64,000 bases of DNA from Embiotoca jacksoni (GCA_022577435.1 JAKOON010000011.1:17909802-17973801); one strand, 5' to 3'. Shown: positions 1 through 14,644, counted from the first letter of the stretch. Numbers and translations are program-made. The notes: generated by a model not told the origin, from the sequence alone.

Positions 1-1821
1 CACAGTTCTTTTATTTTGTGTTGAGTTTCAGATAAGAAATTGCAAACTTGACAGTCTTGGACAGGCGGTTTTACATAGATTCATAAAGGACATTTATAAT
101 GTGTTTTATTCTCTAACATTGTCTCACACCATACGACAGCATAACTGGGTGCAGGAATATCTATCTATGCATCTATGTACTATCCTTCCTTCTCTCTTTA
201 TTTCCTCCCTTCCTTCCTGTTTGCAGTTTATGTCTGTCTGAGATCCAAGATGCTACAGTGCACTTGTTTACATAGACTGCACACTATTGTATTCCCTGAG
301 GTGAGCCGAGATGCTCGACACAAAATTCTCTCTGAAGTGGGAACTTGAAAGAAAAAAAACTCCTGAGTTTTGTGTGTTTTTGTGTACATCTGGAGCTTTT
401 GCCCCTCTCAATCAGATCCTGCTGCTCAACAGTGAGCAGTGCAGTCACATACTGTACTGCACATTGGTTCCACTTTATAGGTTTTCCCGCAGAGAAATTG
501 AATCTCTGCTGCAGCTGACCTTTGCCATCAATACTGTATTTTCTCGTAATCCTCAACTGAATTGCTTATCACTCTTTTTTTATGTGAGTGAAATTTAATT
601 TGCGATTTTTATTGTGTCTTTCTTTATGGTGGCTAAACATATAGTTTTGTTGTATCAGTATGATAAAGCTTTTTTTTTTTATCACTGTATACAGTGACCA
701 AGAATAAATGTTGTCAGTATACACCTATACGGCACTTAGGTAAGAAAGCCTTGAGTTTTCATGGTCACCGTTACAAAGAGCCCCTTTCATTCATGGTTCA
801 CTACACCGGTGTCAGTCTCTAAGTGTCATTTAGCAACAACAGGGAATGGAGCTCAAACTACAGATTGATTCCTTGGAATCTTTAGCTGGATATTATATTA
901 GGCTTCAGTATCTCGCCTCTTATCATTTAATGCTCCTTGTGTATCTTTCTAAAAAAGATATCTTTCATCCCTCCTTTGCATAAAAAAATCCCATTAATTC
1001 CTCTTGCCTGTTATCACTGCATAAGTATTAGAGGCATGAAACCCGAGGCAGGTTCATCACATAATGAGCATATTTATAGTACCTGCCTATTGTTGTGAGA
1101 GCCAAATTCATTTTGAAAGTTAGTGGGAAATTGTCAAAGGTCATTTCAGCATTCTCGAAAATTTCAAATTTAAAAATTTGAATACACATTTGGATGATAT
1201 TATTTCAGGAATGTGATGGTAGTTTTTCTATCTTTAAAAACGGTTCAGTTTGCTGCAAGTCTATGAGACAGAGTTTCCCTTCTACTAAATAAAGGTGGCT
1301 AAATCTCCTCTATAGATTAGGCCTGCTTAGTAGGGTCATTTTTTGTTGAGTGCGTGGAGTTGTGGTAATGTAATGTTATTATACGGTCATTGTGAAGCTG
1401 TAATTTGTGTTACTGCTGAATTATAACAATTTATAGTTGCACTACATTTCTTTGTGACAGCACCCTCTAATGGCTATGACAATTATGATGGGAGCAAATC
1501 CAAGTTCATGCGTCCCTTTTGGGAATTCGAGTCTGCTCTTAACTTCACTTATTTGTCAGACATGTCTCAGACTGGCGTCCTGGCTTTCGTTTTTCGACCA
1601 AAAACGAAGGGCTCTGATCACTGTGCAGTCAGTCTGTCCCACTCATGGATGCGACATCCAGATTCATTACAAGATAGCCGGTGTTGGCTGAGCACCTGGC
1701 CACATAATGTGCAGCAGGTCTGTATAGACTGCAGCTGTTCACATCACAGTTTACGGTGAATCAAGGCAGCCATGGCAACCATCAATGTTTTAACAATCTG
1801 TGTTAAAACAGATGTTAAAAT

Positions 1822-1824
<3 letters not shown>

Positions 1825-1853
<29 letters not shown>
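1825..1853. repeat. (AT)n microsatellite
   Basis: An uninterrupted AT dinucleotide run of about 14 units. Just upstream, GTTTTAAC (1787-1794) and GTTAAAAC (1802-1809) form a perfect 8-bp inverted repeat with a 7-nt spacer. Confidence 0.9.
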
Positions 1854-1856
<3 letters not shown>

Positions 1857-3725
1857 GCATGTGATAAGTTGATTTAATTTTAAATGTCCTACAGCCCCAA
1901 TTGAACCACCGAAAACACTTAACCACTGCATACACAACATTTAGCAAAGATGTGCAAGTTGGTTTGATGTTGGTTCCTTTAAATAGGAAATAAAGTAAAG
2001 ATGGAAATCTGAAATTTATTCCAACCTCAAAACATTGAGAATAAAAGAGCACAGGATGTGTAAGAGAGTCAACACTGTTTTGCTCTGAAGGAAATGAGAA
2101 CATAATCGGAATTTTGTTGGTGAAAAAACATTTATAAAAAGGAAAACCAATTTCTAGCCGAAGCTTATTTACCCCATAAGACTACTTCCAAGTGACGTGG
2201 TGTGGGGCCCCAAACTTCTGAATATGCCTGACGCGCATTCACATGTCAACGGGCAGTACATGGTAATCGTCAACAACCGCACAAAGCCTTTCTTCAGAAG
2301 AAGTCAATATCTGTCAGCAGTAAGCATCAGCAACCTGCAGTTCAGGCCTGACCCCTTACAGCAGACCTGTCAGTATGCCTCAGGCATTGCATCATTAGTA
2401 TAACCCCATGTCAGCACTCACTCATGCCGTGGCCCAGTACCCACTGTTTCTGTTCACAAATAGTTCCCAATAAAGTCTGTTTGCAAAATCCATATTTTCA
2501 CATTCATGTCTCCATACGGTGCCTTGTTTTTATTTTTGCTCTGCATATATATCTGTTTTGCCCCAATCATGTGTTCTCTGTAGTTGTGCTCCATGACTCA
2601 TTTGAAACAACGGAATCCTTTGAGGGTTGCATCACTTTTAGTGATGAGGACACTGAGTAGACCTGTTTTTCCATCTTGTAGCTGCTATGAGTTTGCTGAC
2701 AGGGCTGAAGCCTCCACATTAATCACATGGAAACAAACATTCAAATCTCCAGTAAGATGAGCGCAGAGAAAGTTACAGACCTACTCAACGCTCATGCATT
2801 ATGTTGTCTACCTCCAGCATATGGTAAACACATGCAGAATGTCTTGTAAGACATAATTATCTTTTATCCTGATACATGCTCAGTCTGAAGCATAAACAAC
2901 AAACGCGTCCTCTGAGAACTCTCCGGCGTCTTTCTAGGTCTTTACAGAGAGGGAGAATGCATGGCCACTGTCGTAGATGTCAGTTTCAATGCTTGTTAGA
3001 ACACATTTATGCACTTCATACATTTTGGATCAAGTTATCGGATGCTAAAAAATTCAAGACTGAAGAATGTGAAGCAATTTTTCTTCTGTTTTTTTCTTAT
3101 TATCGTACAACAGCAATGTAATATGTCATTTCTCTTGTTCACCACATAAAATGGTAAACTGACTGTTTAACAGTGAAGTAAAAACTCAGTGTTTCTGTGG
3201 CATGAGACTAGCTAATGCAGATGGCATCGATAGCATTATAATTTGGGTTGAAAATTGAACAAACTGTCCAAAAATAATTTACCTCAACAGGTGTGCTTGC
3301 AAACGAGATGGCATTAATGCCGTTAAAAATAAAACTCGGGGATGTAGGCAAAGCTTCAGTCAACAAAACATCCACAGTAATAAGAAACTTAAACTTAGTT
3401 GTGGACTCGTTCCCACTCTCTGCATCAAGAAAGCTGAAGGCTGTGCTGCTCGGCATTGAATTTTTATCAAAATGCCCATTCATCTTTTAACTTGTGTGCG
3501 AATGCCTTTTTGAAGGCAAGAAGAATGAGACGGGCAACATGTGATGTGGTGCTCTGAGTTGAATGCTTTTAAGAGTTGAGAAAGAGGGCTTCCATGTTTT
3601 AGTGGATACCTTCACCACAGCACGGTATACACATGGCTTCTGTTAGTTGTCCGTCTTCTGGGAAACTGACCATCTCCATTAACATTTTATGGCCAGCCAT
3701 ATTCACTTTTTAATGCACTTTATAA

Positions 3726-3845
3726 CTGTTTGACAGTGGAGACTGACAAGAAATGACACGGTGGAGAGGAGGGGAAAGGTTCCAGCCGGTGGGGAATTGA
3801 ACCCTGGTCTAGCCACACTAACTACTGGGCTATCGGGTCGCCCCC
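3726..3845 (-). mobile_element. tRNA-derived SINE fragment
   Basis: Read on the minus strand, this begins GGGGGCGACCCGATAGCCCA, with a pol III A-box-like TAGCCCAGTAG (3822-3832). A B-box-like GGTTCAATTCC follows (3793-3803), then a short pyrimidine-rich body. An A box followed by a B box at tRNA spacing is the hallmark of a tRNA-headed SINE, and this head resembles ones common in teleost genomes. It cannot be a functional tRNA: the acceptor stem does not pair and the anticodon arm is not credible. The family name is not assigned. Confidence 0.7.
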
Positions 3846-5129
3846 AGTCATATTTGTGGAGTTCATTGCCAGGTTATCTTGGCACAGGCATTGGCTTTGA
3901 TGGATCTACAGTTACTCTGCAGCCTCTGGGTTTGATGCAGACAGTGTGCTAATGACCTCAACACATTACTCTCCACCGCACGCATCTCCTCCTGGACATC
4001 ATCGATAATAATGTCATGAGCTGAGATTTTTCCACTGCGCCGTTCTGTCTTGTTTAATAAACTACAAATTCAGAATTCAGAAAAGATTTACTGTGCATAC
4101 ATATTTTTCCTTGTCAGCTTGCACCTGCCTCGCCCGTGGATTCAGAGAACGAACACATTTAGTTTTTCTATCCTGTGGATTTCTGTTTGACCTTTCTTCC
4201 TTATGTGCTTTATGGTGGTTGCCTGTTATGTGAAGCCTTTTTCCCGTCTTGTAGGCCAAGTGTCTATAAAACAGCCTTTTCTCTCTGTGACTACACACCA
4301 TAAGATTTAGGGGGCTGTTTTTTATAATGGCCCATGTCCTTCACCACTAATCCTGAGTTACAGGCAGAGTTATAAACTTCTCGTGGATACATTTCTCTCG
4401 CGAAAAGCCAACGGTAACCGGGGTGACTGTATCATCCACCAACAGTAAAGCCTGCCACCGCTTCGGTAGAGTCTTCATTCACTGGTAGCAGACAACACAA
4501 AAACATCTTCTTGCAGAATGACATTTGCAGTTCGGCTGGAACATGGCAAAGACTTCTCTGCTGTGTGTCATGCAGCATTTGGACTTAAAGGCAGCCTGAC
4601 TCATTATCTGTTCAATTACGCAACTTAATTACGACTGCTAGGGGCTAACCCTGCATACAGTCCATCTGTCAGCCATCCTTGAACTCCATACATCTTTTCT
4701 TGTCTTGTTTTTGGATTCAAACCCAAGGATTTACTGTTGGAACTGGGATTTGAAGACAGCTGAAGGCTGTCATCCATCTGCCGTTCCTTTATCTTGATAT
4801 TGCATCAACATTGCTTGTCATGTTTTTCAGTCTTTTGCGCGAATGATGTTCTGAGGGTTGTTCTCAAAGTTGAGGTGTTGTTCTTTGCTGAGGATATACA
4901 GACGCTGCCTCTTTCAAATACTCGTGATCTTTATCCAGACACTCAGTGGTGACAGACACCTGTGTCATTAGGAAAATGGGGAGTTCTTATTTTCATACTT
5001 CGTATACATTTGGCTAGCTGTGTCTCGGTCTGGCTATTATCCAAAATGTACCTTGACTTTTTGTTTTCTATAACATTTTTATAAATTTAATTTTAACAAA
5101 AGCAAAATTACTTTAGTTTTCATGCAGTT

Positions 5130-5230
5130 TAGAGTGGGGCAATATAACCAAGGCCATTTCCTGTAGCTACAATTTACAGATGTCCCTTAAACGCCACACA
5201 AGTTATCACAAGTGGCTTAAATAATTCAAA
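5130..5230 (+). repeat. Dispersed repeat, copy 1 (CAATTTA-GATGTCCC family)
   Basis: The stretch CAATTTACAGATGTCCCTTA (from 5170) followed by AACGCCACACA matches, with a few substitutions, a second copy near 44758-44796 (CAATTTAGAGATGTCCCCTG, then AACGCCTCACA). Both lie in the same orientation. The limits are approximate and the family is unclassified. I infer an old interspersed element because the match goes well beyond chance in 64 kb. Confidence 0.5.
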
Positions 5231-7599
5231 TGTTCCTGAAGAGGCTACCAGTAGATCAGGTACCATAGAAAAGTCTCCAGTCCCAAGAGTGAAAAGTGTG
5301 AACTAAGACGTTCTAATTTAAGATTTATCGAAGTTGAAACGGAGTGATTTTATGTACCTGTGCAGCTGCCCAAGGAGAGCCTATGTATTAATAATGCTGT
5401 ATTGGCTCACTGATGCTGATGAAATGTACTTCTTCTACTTCTTTAACAGAAATACATTAGTGTGGACGTATCCTGGAAAGTGAAATTTAGTACCGAATGA
5501 AAAGGCATTTTTAATACTCGATGGTATCAAAGCAATTCAGCGAGTGCTGCAAAAGTGTCAAAGTTCAGAACCGAGCCCGAGCTGCGTCTCGAATGACTGC
5601 AGTGCAACGCGAAGGTAACATTGACAAATTCACGTCAATCAAATCTATAAATTTGCTGAAGTAAAAATACCTTTTTAAGCAGGTTATAAATGAATTTTGC
5701 AGACGTATCCTGCCGTGAAATGTCTCCACAGGGCTACAGTACAACTAGAGAGTTAGTAGTACTTACCACTTTCTTTTTATTAAATTCATGTAGTGGGGAG
5801 GCCTGTTGTTTAGTGCTTTCGCTCCTGGTGTGACCGCTGCTTTTGATGGGCTAATGTTCAACTGCTCTGGTCCTACTCCATAGTTCTGCTTTGTTTCCAC
5901 GTCCTGACCCCGCTGAGACGAGTCAGGCTATTCTGCAATTCACGACAAAAACCAAGACGGCCTGCCTCTGCTGTTTTGTTTGGCTTTGTTTTATTTTATT
6001 CTTCCACGTTCCTGTTTGTTTACTCTACTTGTTTTGCACAATTTCCTTTGATTGCTTTCTTTTGTTTCATGTCGTGAATTTTTCAGTGAGGTCGAAGCAT
6101 AATATTTCTTCTGGTATTCCGGGTCGGCCGTTCATCGTGCTATTTAATTAAACTGCCCTTCCCCAACACACATTTTGTCGCATAGAAGATTGTCTGTGCA
6201 TCTTTTGTGATATTATTGATCGATTGGGTTCTGACTACTTTTTGTGTTCTTATGTATGCTATAAGCGAGCGTCTTCCAAGAGGGGGTGTTTGGAGGTTCC
6301 CTTTGCCAGCCCTGCAGTCCTTTAATTATGCATTTGACTAATTTGTGCACTTCCTTCACACTGTGTAGGACACAGGCATGGGTGTATGGTGAGGGAACCA
6401 CCATATGTGGAGGTAACCCACACTCCACACCCCCTTCATTGGCTACAGTCACTAATTTATTTAGCCTCTACCTTTTAGTATAATTATAGTTTTGTTTTAA
6501 TATAGAAATGTTTTAATTGGGGCATATTCACCAAATTGCCAGTTATATATTTTCCTTCTTGAATGATATTTATTTAGGAGTATATTTTTAGTGCTGGGCA
6601 CATTTGGACTGGATCGTCAAGATATTTCTATTACACCACATGTTATATATGCCTGTTATTTATGCACTCTGGTAACCTGGGTATGATTGGATTTTTAGAT
6701 GTGACAGTCTTGTTTTTCTGGTTTTAGAAAACTGGATTTAGCACTTATCCCAGTTTGATTACTTGGATACACTACCTTCAGTACTCAGATAAAAAAAAAA
6801 AAAAACTGTCATGTAAGCACATTCAGGTTTCTGAATATTCTTTGTGGGTACATGACAAAAAGGATAAGAGGGTGATATATTCAGACAAACTGCACACAGA
6901 TGCCCAGTCAGTGCATCCTGGCTTCATCTGTTTGTGTGTATGTGTGTGCACACACGTATATACACACACATAATCTGTAATTCATTGTACCTGCAATTTA
7001 ATAAAATTCCTTCTCAATAAAACACATACTTCTGTGGGAAGATAATAAAGATGTGAGAATAGTGTTTTGACGCTAAACATACCTTCTAACGGAGACAAAT
7101 TGGCTTTGCTTGGATTTTCAACATCTCCTGCTGCATAAAGAGAAAAAATGTCACCTGAATTTTTTTCAGCCCGGTACAGATTTTTTTAATTTTTTTTATT
7201 GTACTCTATTAATCCCCGAGATCATCAGTGGGACGGTCAGGGCTTCGTGCTCTGCGGGGCTCAATCTTGGGAACACTCATGCAGGCAGTCATTAAGAAAA
7301 TCCGAGGGGTCTGACCTGTCCCGAAACACCTTTTTCCATCAGAAAGCCCGTATGAGTGTTATCATCGATGACGTCATCAAGGACACGCAATTGTAAAGGG
7401 AGAAACAGACATCTTTAATACTTTATTGCCTTCATGACTTCATTTAAAACACCATTGTAACTTTATTGTCTGTTTCTAATCATCTCAGTAACTGCAATAC
7501 AATATTAATCAAACCTCAAGTGATAATATGAACAGTAGTCTTCACAAAGGGAAACTTCTTTTATTATTTATTTTATGGAGAAGCTTCTCTTTGACAGGG

Positions 7600-7870
7600 A
7601 ATGACTGTAAGAAATTGGTTTCTGATCAGAGTAAACACGGACTGAAAGGCACCAGGATTAAGTAAGCCTGGCTGTTAGCCTGGTCTGGACCAGGCTAGTT
7701 TCACAGAATAAATCTCCATGGCAACTTATATACTACTGCTTTTGTGAAACCGAACCAAGACTTAATTAAAACAGGATACCTGGAAAATCCCGGTTTAATC
7801 CCTTTTCTAGGTTTTGTGAAACCTGGTTTCTCATGTTTTATGTAAACACCTTAAACTGAGTATTATCAAA
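7600..7870. repeat. Probable dispersed repeat with internal palindromes
   Basis: It contains a perfect 9-bp inverted repeat, AGCCTGGTC (7677-7685) and GACCAGGCT (7688-7696). It also has the palindrome GAAACC-T-GGTTTC (7818-7830) and a direct repeat of TTTTGTGAAACC at 7740-7751 and 7812-7823. Dense short palindromes of this kind are usual in teleost MITE-like elements. No terminal inverted repeat or target-site duplication was identified, so the class and ends are uncertain. Confidence 0.4.
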
Positions 7871-9137
7871 ACCAAAATAAGATTTAAAACCAGGATATAA
7901 TGTGTGTAAATCCAGTGACTTTTTCCTGTTATGGCCAGTCTTGTTTATTTACTCCCAACTATTATCACATTGCTATGAAAACTGCTCTGTTCTTCACTTA
8001 AAATTCAGTTGAAAGTTTCATTACTTTCTCGTCCCATTACCCTGACATGAGTATGAGTAAAAGATAAATTCATATTGTGGCAACAGTCTTCCTGCTTTAT
8101 TAATACGTGTTCAAACACTGGCTCGATAATTTCCATATTAGTGGGATGCACAGTTAAACAAAATAAACATGGCATGTGGTGCAGTGAGTCGATTCAGTTT
8201 AATTGATTAATTTGGATTTACAATGAATAGCCATCCTCTAAGCTGCACTGCAGTCCTATACTGGCACACATCAAATAGATGCATGCACACTGATGTTATT
8301 CATGAAGCTGAGAAATGAAGCCATGATGAATGACTGGACAGCTCATTTATGCAAACATACATACATAAAAAAGACAAGCAGCCTAGCGCACACATACTGT
8401 AGGCTCCTTTGAAACCAGTTCAGTGAGTCCGAGTCAGAATGGCTCTGTCGGTCTAATCAGCAGTCAACACCAGCTCGAGAAAGAGCCAAGAGATCAGTCA
8501 TTTTTACTTGCTTTTAATGTTCTGTGTATATTCTCACTCTCCATGGGTTGTTTTTTTGTTGAGTTTTTTTTTTCAACTTAATCCTGTACAGCAGACAACA
8601 TATTAATGTCACGAAATGTGGCTATTGAGTTGAGTTTTGTTATCACTTTACCTCTATTCTAGTCCACAACCTTTACGTCGGTGTGGCTCAAAGCCTTTCC
8701 GACAGAAGAGAGATAGACATGTGGTAAAAGACATTAAAGGCAGGATAAGCAGGAGGTTCGGGGCCGAGGGGTGGCAAGTTAATTTCGAATGCAATGATCC
8801 GACCTGAGGCTGGCTGGTGGTAAAAAATGCTGTTGCCCATTTTCTAAAGGCAGGCATCCTGTCAGCGCACAAACACGAACAAGGCACGGCGTGTGCGCGA
8901 GCAAATGTCTGTTTTCATGTCGAGGGGCAGTTTGTGTCCCTATGAGTATGTGTGTGTGTGTGCATGAGCTGTTGTGTGTCACTGCCATGTGTTTACCCAG
9001 TGTTATGAGCTACAACCTTGGCACAGTTTTTATACTCCAGACATGCTCCTCCACCCACGCAGTTCTGCTGGTGAGGAGATCTGGAATGAACCATCCCTAC
9101 CACCCACCCAGCAACCTTTTAACAAGTAGATGTGTAG

Positions 9138-9168
9138 TGTGTGTGTGTGTCTTTGTGTGTGTGTGTAT
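9138..9168. repeat. (GT)n imperfect microsatellite
   Basis: A TG/GT dinucleotide run interrupted once by CTTT. A second short TG run lies at about 8947-8962. Confidence 0.8.
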
Positions 9169-12100
9169 TAATAAAGCATAGCAATAAAGTATCAAAGTGG
9201 CTTTCTGCACTGTCACACCCTTTTGCTCCAAAAGTTGGAATTGCAGCTGTTTTACCTGATGTTTGTGTTTCAGTTTTGTCTGCAGCTTCTTTTGTGCCGA
9301 TATATATATATATATTTTTTTTACACACTACTCTAACCTTACAATGATAAGCATTGTGCATTTATTTTTTATTTGCCTGAATTTTTGAATGATTTATACA
9401 TAAACATTGCATGTAATATGTATAAAACACATTCAACAGACCTAAATTACGGGTATGTTGCTTATATTCCTTTTACACCACGTCTTAAAATTCAAAAACA
9501 AACACAGGCAGAGGAATTTTCATTGTTTTATTCACTCAAACAATATCATTTTCTCTCTTTTACTGTTGCTGGGTTGCCTCACAAGTCTATCTAAAATGCA
9601 TATGTTTCAGGTAGAGGTTGAAAAAAAAACAACAACCACAAAATAAATAAATAATTCCCCTTTTAATGCATAAACACATTATTGCTGTGACCCCAGTTTA
9701 CATAGAAACAGGATAAATTGTCAAAATAGAGCAAGCTTACCGGGACCTGTGTGACCTTGAGTCCTTCGAGCTATTGCTGACCGTGTGGTTTCTATATTTG
9801 ACACTGATGATGAAGAGCAAGAGCAATAACACACTAAAATGATGAGCATGTGGGCCACGGTCATGCTTTTAATCCACATTGTGATATAGATCGGGTTTTT
9901 TTTGTTTGTTTTTTTACATCATGTTAGATCATTTTAAATTGCACAATGCCCACAATAAACATATTTATTGAATATGACCAAAAGCCTGCAGAAATCCTAT
10001 CGACACAGAATTTGTATACATTTTCAATAAGAGCAGGAATTACATTTGTAAGACTTGGTTTTCTTTGTGTAACATTCAAAATATAAATTTGTTGTAATTT
10101 TAGTATTATTCAGATGGCTTCCCTTCCCTGAGGGCACATGTTCACACCGTGGGTGTTCACCATGAAGTGTTTGCTGCAATATTTGCTGATAAACACCTCA
10201 GTCTCTGTCTGTTTCCTCCAAGGAGTGAACCACAGAGCTGCACAATGCATAGATGAATGTTGTCCCTTAGCAAACAAATCAATAAAACTCATTTCCTTTT
10301 GGTCAATTGTTAATTAAATGCCAGTTTTACCTCAATTAAAAACTGACTGAAGTGTAGAAAATGGCATATAATCATATTTTTCCTCTGCATTCTCCAGGGT
10401 AATTGCACCTATCCAGAGATGATTGCCAATGCAGAATCATTTTCTGATTTGTATCTGCAAATTGCTGCTGCCCTTGTGGTATCATCAAAGCCAGGTAAGC
10501 TTTATCAGCCCCCCACCTGGTAAATGATTTTAATGTTGATGGGGTAGATTACCCAGAGAGTAAGGCTTGCATGCTAAAGGTCGTTCCGTATTATGTAAAG
10601 GGTATGCCTGAAAATTATGAATAATAGGAATGTGGTCTCAAATCCAAGCATTAGGTGAATGTATTTATAATATGAAATATAAAACTGCACCAGCCATGTT
10701 ATCCTGTCAGGAGAAAGTGTTTCCATTACTGTGGTATTTCTCAAAGAGATAATGAAATGTCACAGTGGATCCGCCACTTACATTACCTTTCAGCTTTAAA
10801 AATCTGCTATCATCCATGAACAACTGCAAAGTCTTCTGCTTTTTGAGAAGCTGTCGTGCTGTAAGACACACTATATTACTTGAAACCCCGATATCTGTCC
10901 AACCAAGACTCCCCTGGCTCTGATCCCGAAGAATAATGCATTTGATAGTGGCCTTGGTGAAGTCACCATGCGCCACGATCATTGGAGGAGTATATGTGGA
11001 GAACAGGGGAGGGGGGGGGATGGACTGAGAGCATAAAGGGGAGCGGGATGTCCATGGATCAAGCTGTGGTGCAGAGGTGTTGCTCAATGGGCCGCAGTCA
11101 CAGAGAGATGTATTGCTTATGACAGATGTTTCTCTTGGAAATGCATTACCATCACAGTGAGCTTAAAACCATCCAAGTTCTCCCAGGTGTTGAAGACAAT
11201 ACTGAACAAGAAAAGCTTCCACAATTCCTGCACACAAATGTTTACCCTGTCATATCCAGAGACAGACATGTACACGTATATCTGCACTGTGATGCCTCCA
11301 CCCAAACCCATCCACTAAGCATTAATATTGTTGTATAGTCCCCACAGTTGTAGTCAGAAATATCATATATTATATATATACAAGTCTTTTTCCTGTGTTG
11401 CAAAGCGGCCCTGAAGCAGAGTCTGCAGGACGGATTTGTTCTGTACTATTTAACACAAAGACTGTTTGCGTTTTGTCTCCCCTTTTATTTACTCAGGCTT
11501 TTTTCCTAAATTTTTTTATGTGTTCAAAATATTAAAAGAAAACGGAAAGAAAAACACATGAGAAGTTCCACAAATACTGTAGTTTTTGATATGTTGTAGG
11601 CAGTAGAATTCAGATAGTTATTATTGTTTTTTTTTTTTTAGAAAATCTGATGTGAAACAAACAATCATTTAGTCAACTAATGGGTTTGTACCATGAGAAT
11701 AGTCTCATAATGAGGTTAACACTGTGTCAGTTAGTGTTTCAAATATTCTAATATGCTGAGTTAGAAGACTTCATTGGCTTTTAACACAACAGGAAGTCGA
11801 TCTCTCAGTCACCCTGGCTAATTAATCTGATTGTGACTATACGAATTGATCAAAGGCTGTAATTAAGGAGTTGTTTAAGGTCAGCTTAGCTGCGATTCCA
11901 GATCTGGTTCAGCCAAAGGAAGGGGTGCTAAGTTTAACTTGATTACTCAGTAAAAGCACACACACACATTTAGTGAAGGATATACTGTCCTAAAATACCT
12001 CAGAGGGAAAATGTCCTCACCAGACAAACATCAGCACTGGATATTTCTGCAGCCTCTTAAAACATCCTCTGTATGTTTTTTTTTTTTTTAATATTATGTT

Positions 12101-12571
12101 GACAAGAGTCTCTTGTGGTTGTACAAATAATGTCTGTTAGAAGTAAAGTTGGAAACAGTATGATGTTTTTGTCATGTCGCAAAACTCCGTAGTGGAAGCT
12201 TTCACCGAAAACAGCACTATTTTTAAAACTTGGTTTAATATCTGAAGAAATTTTAAGTGATATTTAATATTCCTGACTAAATGAGCAACTGTTAAAGTTG
12301 AAATGTTTGGGAATACATGGTTATAAGCCAAAACTCAACCAATATGCTTGAGGGGTTATCAGATTTTGACATTTTCCAGCTGAGCCTCTTCTCCTGAGAT
12401 AAAGAGATAAGCCAAAAAACACTGAATTCTGAAAAACAAAACTGTTGTAACTGACAGAATTTTTTTTTATTCGTGAAGCACCACTGATGCATTTTCATCT
12501 AGTGTCCTGGAGAAGTGATGCAGTTTAGATGAAGAGGATCTGTGGATGGTTTGATACAACTTTGGACTTGA

Positions 12572-12790
12572 ATGCAGGAGACTGCTGCTCCCTTCCTGTT
12601 TCCAACCACAAGTCAGGGCAGTTTTTTAAAACTGATTTTACCTTTACCATGACGACAAAGGTTTCATAACTTTAAGAAAGTAGTAGATTTAATGCACAAC
12701 AGTTAATCATTATTTGTTAATAATTTTTTTTGTGCCTAAACCTAAACAGGGCTGCTAATTTAGGAAACGCTCCCGTGGGTCATATTTGAG
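12572..12790 (+). repeat. Dispersed repeat, CCTAAACCTAA family, copy 1
   Basis: The segment beginning CAGGAGACTGCTG (from 12575), running through CTGTTTCCAAC and AGTCAG, aligns with 36816-36880 in the same orientation. Farther on (about 12735) comes the motif CCTAAACCTAAACAGG, which recurs in related form at 23050-23125 and near 36528. The element is unclassified. The limits are where the resemblance fades by eye. Confidence 0.5.
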
Positions 12791-14306
12791 GATAGAAGGA
12801 ACTGACTGACATGGTTGCATCGGTTGAAGGACTCTGTGTTTTTTTTATACATTGAATGGCTGAGCTGCAGTAGATGGATCCTTTTGAAAAGTTGTCAACC
12901 CTGAAGAAACACAAGGTTTTTTTCCTTTCTTGTGGTAGCTTAGTCACACTGGCCTTTCCTCCCTGAACAGAAAAGCCTCAGTGTGTTATTTTCAAAACCC
13001 CAGCTCTGAAAATCATACATTGAAGCCAGGGAGTCATGCTGGTCGTCCATAATGTTCGGCAGCCTGTTCTCTGCTGTGGCGATGGCTTCACTATGGAGCA
13101 CATGGCCCACTGTTTTTATGCCAGATGCAACGGTGCAACTCCTGTTGTACATTTGGAGCAGCTTGCGGATGCTCTTGTTGAGGTCCAAAAGGAAATTATC
13201 CTCAAGTAGGTAAACAGACAGATCATTATTACCTTCTAATACTCATCAACACAGTCACTCTCATCACGTAGGTACTCATATTTATATATCTTGGGCTGAA
13301 TGCTCATAAAGGAAAGAGAGGCATGCAGTAATTACACCATGTAAAATTAGGTTAAAGTTTTTTTTTGATGTATCTTGTTTTATTTGTTGAGCAACATGAT
13401 GCTAAAGTTTACTTTGTCAAAACAGATTTTCCTGCAGTCGGTAAGTGACAAATAGCAAAAGGATTGAAAAGAATCTAGACGCAGTATATGCCCCGACACA
13501 CTGACAACACCAAAGCTGTTGCAGTAAAACAGGGACCACCTGGTCGGTTTTGCAGTTACATGTAAGACAATTGAAATGAAGATGCAACATATAATGGAAG
13601 TAATGCAACAACGATAATTTTGTCTCATGAATCACCTTTGTAATTTTCTCATTTCAAATGGAGGTTGTGGATATGGTGCAACGGCGCAGCAATTTCTGCA
13701 GAGATCCTGCAGTTTCATCTGTCATGCATGAGCCCAGAACGTGCACCTCTGGATGATGAAGCCCGGTTCTGCAGTGAGGCATGTGAACGGGATATATCAT
13801 ATCAGTCATATGCTACTGCCACTTAAGTCAGGGAGGGGGCAACTGGTCTGGTGTATAGCCACAGATGATGTGAGGGATTCCATGTTGAGTGTGTGAAACG
13901 GCAGAGAAGATCAGCATGTAGGCACAGTGAGCTGCAACTCTCTTTATTACCACTAAGATATTAACTTCATCTAAATAAGGCCGTGCAGATACTGTAGGTT
14001 AGAGATTAGCAAGTGCAATTACAGATATATTTAATGGGGCTGCATGAAATATGCAAAAGCGATATTATCATTGTAAATGATCTATGTACCACAGCACGGT
14101 GCTCTGTTCAGGCGTTTCCAGTTAATACACAGGAGGACCAGATTCAGAAATGTTTTCAAAGCTGTCAGTGGAGAAGCATTCTGCCACCTGGCCAGACATG
14201 ATGCTGTGTGGGAGGGCGATGGTATCGACAGTTCTGGCAAATGAACCTTAATGTGTTTGGGGGGGCGTGGACAATGCAGAGACTCCTTCGTGATCAGATG
14301 TTGACT

Positions 14307-14644
14307 TAGCCTAGCATTTCCAGACCCCAAATTCATTTATTGTATAGATAGATCTGGCCATGCTCCAGTGGGGATTGTTTCCAGTCACTGCAAGCTGTAA
14401 ACAACACGGACCATCCCTCACTGTTGGCAGAGTGCAGCACCATGTCCGTGAATGACCATTGCCGACTTTGTAAGGTAAATTTATGGATACAAGGAGCATT
14501 GTTCTTGCTTTGGCTTCAATTCCTCAATGTTTGCTAGCGTAGCTTCATCTAGTTCTACCATTTGTGCCATTGATGGAACTACATTTATAAACAAACACCC
14601 TTAAGAGAGGCTCAGAGATCTATGAGAACAGGGTTTCCAGTCTA
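14307..14644 (+). mobile_element. MITE-like element, copy 1 (TAGCC...CTA ends)
   Basis: It aligns along most of its length with 20369-20785 in the same orientation. Shared blocks are TCTGGCCA-GCTCCA, CAAGCTGTA-ACAACA, AATGACCATTGC, AATTCCTC-AT-TTTGCT and GGAACTACATTT. The left end TAGCCTAGCATTTCC is roughly the inverse of the right end GGGTTTCCAGTCTA, so degraded terminal inverted repeats are likely. No transposase frame and no clear target-site duplication are visible. A non-autonomous DNA transposon, perhaps hAT-like, is an inference. Confidence 0.55.

Noticed and set aside
3726..3845. A tRNA gene
   Set aside because: A- and B-box-like motifs are present, but the stems do not pair, so it is a SINE head.
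5815..6170. Possible long terminal repeat or retroelement tail
   Set aside because: T-rich with a plausible polyadenylation-like region, but no matching second repeat, primer-binding site or coding remnant.
10707..11087. 126-codon minus-strand open frame
   Set aside because: No domain recognised, no splice or promoter context, and proline/serine runs come from a local poly-G tract.
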